Source: Acanthamoeba castellanii str. Neff
Lineage: Eukaryota > Discosea > Longamoebia > Acanthamoebidae
Length of the DNA: 18,387 nt
Assembly (NCBI RefSeq): GCF_000313135.1
Contig: NW_004457323.1
Coordinates: 507,814-526,200 of the forward strand
Direction of reading: 5' to 3'
Part shown: positions 17,416-18,387 of the stretch, one piece after another
Position numbering within the stretch: the stretch's first letter is position 1
How the letters are laid out: the number at the start of each line of letters is the position of its first letter
The notes under the pieces: model-generated
What the model was told of the DNA's origin: nothing
What the model saw: only the letters and a program-made list of their open reading frames with translations
Database searches by the model: none
Translations under genes and position numbers: made by a program

Positions 17416-18387
17416 ATGGATGAGGGAGCTGTAGGGATGTTGGGGTCGCCGACCGACGCGTCGGCCCTTGATTCAAGTCAATCACTAGAAGACACAACCC
17501 AAGAAACCCTGCCCTCGCACGAATCGCCTAAATCTGTAGAATTTGAGGACGAAACACTTCAATTCGAGCATCACGAGCAACAAGAGGAGCAAGAAGACCC
17601 ACGTCCACATACAGAAACAGAAGGGGAAGACATGCATGTCGTGGGCAGAGCACTTCATTCGGCGGCGAATGATGTCGCGGCTACATCTCCCCGCTACGAG
17701 CTTGCTCGAGGAATCGACGAACGCACATTCGACGGCAACCCTGAGGACCACAACACCAACCACGACCTCTCTGCGGCGCTCTACTCGTCGTCGCCATCGT
17801 CGTTGTCCTCTTCTGCCCCAACCACCACCTCGTCTCAAGGAGGTTGGGGATGGAGCTCGCTCTCGCGTAGCATGAACTTCGTGCCAACGCGATTCTACTC
17901 CTCCAACACCACGGGCCACGACCGACCTGAAGACGAGCAGACGGCCCTCGACGCCGAGCAAGCGCTGACGTCCAAGCTCTCCTCCGCCACCCACCTCGTT
18001 GTCCTTGCACATGGCCTTCATGGCGGTAAACCCTCCACCTCTGGTTCGTGCTTGGTCTTGTCCCGTTCTTTGCTCATCACGCGTGTGCATTCTCGTCGTG
18101 CTCTGGTCAATGGCTTGCAGGTGTTGGCGACCTGGTGCGCGTCGCTGGCGTTCTGACCGCCACCTATGGAGACACTCTTGCTGTCGTACGTTCTCCTTTC
18201 GTCTCTCTCTCCCTCTCTCTTAAGACGGAGTGCTCACCCTCTTCACGCTGGAGCACAGTTGATCGCCAAGTCCAACCACGGCTTCCTGGCCACGCACGAA
18301 GGCGTCGACGTGGGAGGTGAGCGTCTGGGCAAGGAGGTACAACGCGCTAGACCACCTGCAGACTCTTCCAAACGCAGCGTGCTCATG
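17416..18387 (+). CDS. DUF676-type serine esterase/lipase, 3' end beyond window
   Basis: The 5' part of an alpha/beta-hydrolase of the DUF676 putative lipase family. Exons: 17416-18025, 18121-18185, 18259-18336, with a GTAC donor at 18337 and the next exon not securely placed before the window end. The first ~190 residues are a low-complexity Glu/Ser/His-rich leader with no signal peptide (GGWGWSSLSRSMNF precedes the fold). The catalytic fold begins with THLVVLAHGLHG, the oxyanion-hole HG motif of the family, then VGDLVRVAGVLTATYGD, and IAKSNHGFLATHEGVDVGGERLGKEV, which matches the family's ASxxN...T.DGID..G.RL.EEV pattern. The nucleophile Ser (GHSLGG) and the rest of the triad should lie downstream. 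The ATG at 17416 was chosen as the first in frame; an in-frame GTG occurs at 17380. Substrate is unknown; family members act on acyl lipids. Confidence 0.82.

Overview
The window reads as nuclear DNA of a free-living amoeba, most likely Acanthamoeba. The support is GC-rich coding sequence with strong C/G third-position bias, dense short GT-AG introns (about 55-165 nt), alternating strands with compact spacers, and a secreted protein with three CBM49-type cellulose-binding domains like the 'Luke' cyst-wall lectins described in Acanthamoeba. No transposon, CRISPR array, tRNA or rRNA was seen. All gene models were spliced by hand and checked for reading phase.

Layout: (1) 23-5644 (+), the 3' ~1013 codons, in 29 exons, of a HERC4-like E3 ubiquitin ligase (RCC1-like propeller, linker, HECT). 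(2) 5816-7111 (-), a single-exon triple-CBM49 secreted lectin. (3) 7629-9286 (-), a PAC2-family proteasome-assembly-chaperone-like protein with a long Lys/Glu-rich insertion and one break in frame. (4) 9570-11078 (-), a PRCC homologue in 5 exons. (5) 11836-12915 (+), a linker-histone (H15) domain joined by a Ser/Lys-rich tail to a WWE domain, the most unusual protein here. (6) 13109-14124 (-), a bacterial-type xanthine phosphoribosyltransferase split into 7 exons. (7) 15127-15960 (+), an intronless Ser/Thr kinase of CAMK/AMPK-like type with a non-standard activation loop. (8) 16742-16951 (-), a 69-residue very acidic protein of unknown function. (9) 17416 to the window end (+), the 5' part of a DUF676-type serine esterase.

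Genes are mostly arranged head-to-head or tail-to-tail: HERC/lectin, H1-WWE/XPRT and kinase/acidic ORF converge; PRCC/H1-WWE, XPRT/kinase and acidic ORF/esterase diverge from shared spacers of 0.46-1.0 kb. The products do not form an obvious pathway. Loose themes are protein turnover (HERC ligase, PAC2 chaperone) and nuclear chromatin/RNA work (PRCC, H1-WWE). The candidate for an undescribed system is the H1-WWE protein, whose two recognisable domains predict a linker histone that reads poly(ADP-ribose). Introns carry CGTGT-type pentanucleotide arrays and an unusually high share of GTAC 5' splice sites.
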